Of a stretch of 21,493 bases of DNA, positions 19,800 to 21,493 are shown one piece after another. Numbering within the stretch: the stretch's first letter is position 1; each line of letters starts with the position of its first letter. Position numbers and translations under genes: made by a program. The stretch comes from Dimargaris cristalligena (Eukaryota > Kickxellomycota > Dimargaritomycetes > Dimargaritales > Dimargaritaceae): contig JANBQC010000491.1 in NCBI GenBank assembly GCA_027576995.1, positions 1 to 21,493 of the forward strand, read 5' to 3'. The notes under the pieces were generated by a model, which saw only the letters and a list, made by a program, of their open reading frames with translations, was not told where the DNA came from and did no database searches.

Positions 19800-21493
19800 C
19801 AGTAGGGGGTTTTCAATTTCCTAACCAACGAAAGTGGAAGGGATGCGGGGGACCAAGTACTAAGATGAAAGCCAGAAACACCGTATGAGACGCGGATACT
19901 AGTATATAATGTTAGAAAGGCAGCTCACGCCTCTATCAAATTATATTCTTGGAGATTCTCCCATCATAGAGAGAATTATATCCCAACTCTCGACACAGGC
20001 AATAGTCATACAATAAAATACATAGCGGAGTGTATTCCACACAACTCTTGCAGCTTTCTTTACTTTCATTCACTTTAATATACTAAGGTTTTGCATCGTA
20101 GTATATTCATTCATTCTGACATTAAATACATGGTCAAAGACGGTACGTATAAGCCCTCTTTAAGGTGCTTCACCTGACTAGATTTTTTGGATCACTCTGC
20201 CTCAGCCTATTGACCACGTCAAAAACTAGAGAGAAGGCTGACTTTGGTATGTATGTTATCGATCCTCTTGTATCGAGTACAGGACTGACCTCGACATCAA
20301 CACCTCTACGCACGTCTGCTTAATTAGGATATAGTGTATACGCCTATCCAGCTCCACTATACAACTGATTTAGCTATCTAGTGATGATTTAGCCAAAAGA
20401 TATGTGGTAAATCGCACGCAGATATTCCTTAATTGAGACCAGCTGAGTGACATTATCCGACAAATATGAGCGCACAGTTGACCATCCTCACTGGCTATTG
20501 ATAAGTTATACAAGTAGTTGAGTGGTGTAAAACTATATATTTGCAATCGGGGATTAGTAATCTAACTATCTATTTTTCGGAATGTAGGTTGTTGAAAAAT
20601 AATGATCTGGGAGGTATCCGACTCGTAGGGTATCGATCACCGCCTGAGGGAATTATCTTCGAGTATAAATTTATGAGGGGTATTTCGCAATATTAATAAA
20701 TAAAATTTGCCCAGTACAAGAAGGCTTATAACCCATATACCCGTCAATACCACACGTAAAGAAAGCCTGCCACAGATGACAATAAGCGAGTTTGGCGTTA
20801 TGGGAACCATTAGTTGAATCACCATGGATAAATGTAATATATTTCCAAAGCGGTACTGATAAGCCAGTCTATGGGAAGCTTGATACTAAAAATAGATCAT
20901 GAAAGAAAATAGATTGTGCCATGAAGCCACACCAACCAAACCCCGGTAGAATTTATGAGGGCCATTAAGTAATACACGGTTTAAAAATAATTGTTGCATA
21001 TCAATTGCGGCCTAGACTTCGATCTTATTATAAAGAGATATAGATACACCCCGAATTACACCCGTTGGCCAAGAATTCTATGAGTGTACAAGCACCATTG
21101 GAAGCAAGGAAATCGATAGAGTATAAAGAATGGCGAGGCGTTAGTGGATATGCCACGGCTAACGAAATGACATCGACTTATGAGCCAAAACAAATAGTCC
21201 ACACACCTGGTGGCGGACTTTCCAATTGGCGCCAATAGGGTGGCTCATTATACTATCCATCTCTCTGCATTGTATTGCTGATGACACCCAGTAGCCATTC
21301 TCATTGTTGAATGGCCTTTTATGCTAGTTCAAACCGCGTCGCCTAAATCGACAGCTGCTTCTAAAATCCTGCCAAACATATCAGCATCATACACTTGTCC
21401 ATTTAGCAACCCCGGGTATAAATACTTGCTCCTACTCCAATCTTTACAAATCAAACAAAAATAAATGTTTATTAACAATAAAATATAAAAAAG
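19800..21493. other. AT-rich flank, nothing firm
   Basis: About 1.7 kb with stops in all frames at short intervals. The longest frame (20825-20637, minus, 62 codons, hydrophobic) looks like chance in AT-rich DNA. A 12-bp palindrome ATTGGCGCCAAT lies at 21225-21236. No RNA gene, transposon end or conserved motif was recognised. Confidence 0.5.

Noticed and set aside
21225..21236. Palindrome ATTGGCGCCAAT
   Set aside because: A single 12-bp palindrome with no gene close by to regulate and no second copy noticed; likely chance.
1..21493. tRNA, rRNA, CRISPR or complete transposon
   Set aside because: No T-loop-like GGTTCGA..C sequence paired with an A-box was found, and no spaced direct-repeat array or paired terminal repeats. 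The retroelement fragment is the only mobile remnant seen.

Overview
The window reads as nuclear DNA of a fungus. It has intron-rich protein genes with GT..AG introns, CTAAC-like branch sites and AT-rich intergenic DNA. Its eukaryotic housekeeping genes have C/G-rich third codon positions. The relaxed, C-ending codon use, the mixed intron lengths (about 50 to 380 nt) and the short HSDL2-like dehydrogenase fit an early-diverging (for example zoopagomycote-type) fungus better than a yeast. That placement is inference and no marker here fixes it.

Four genes are recognised. FRS1, the beta subunit of cytosolic phenylalanyl-tRNA synthetase, has two exons at 4153-6225 (+). PAN2, the deadenylase catalytic subunit, has two exons at 7373-11384 (+). 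TMA16, a 60S-associated translation factor, is split into six or seven coding exons at 13743-12062 (-) and converges on PAN2. An HSDL2-like short-chain dehydrogenase has five exons at 16647-18579 (+). All splice joints were checked for phase and give uninterrupted family-like proteins of about 624, 1209, 188 and 320 aa. Three of the four act in mRNA decay or translation, but there is no sign of operon-like co-expression.

Between them lie less certain pieces. A minus-strand gene at 704-1510 has no recognised family and a 75-nt intron containing a stop. A decayed Ty3/Gypsy-type integrase lies at about 2830-3545 (+). A cysteine-rich candidate multi-exon gene with a C-terminal membrane segment lies at about 14323-15844 (+). 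A lysine/arginine-rich candidate gene at 16481-15841 (-) converges on it with a 4-nt overlap and diverges from the dehydrogenase gene. A broken minus-strand coding relic lies at 19793-19036. The flanks (1-700 and 19800-21493) are AT-rich, with nothing firm in them.

The points most worth a second look are the dehydrogenase that keeps Ser/Tyr/Lys but has lost cofactor-site motifs, the TMA16 start codon that may stand alone as an exon, and the two unrecognised neighbouring genes at 14.3-16.5 kb.
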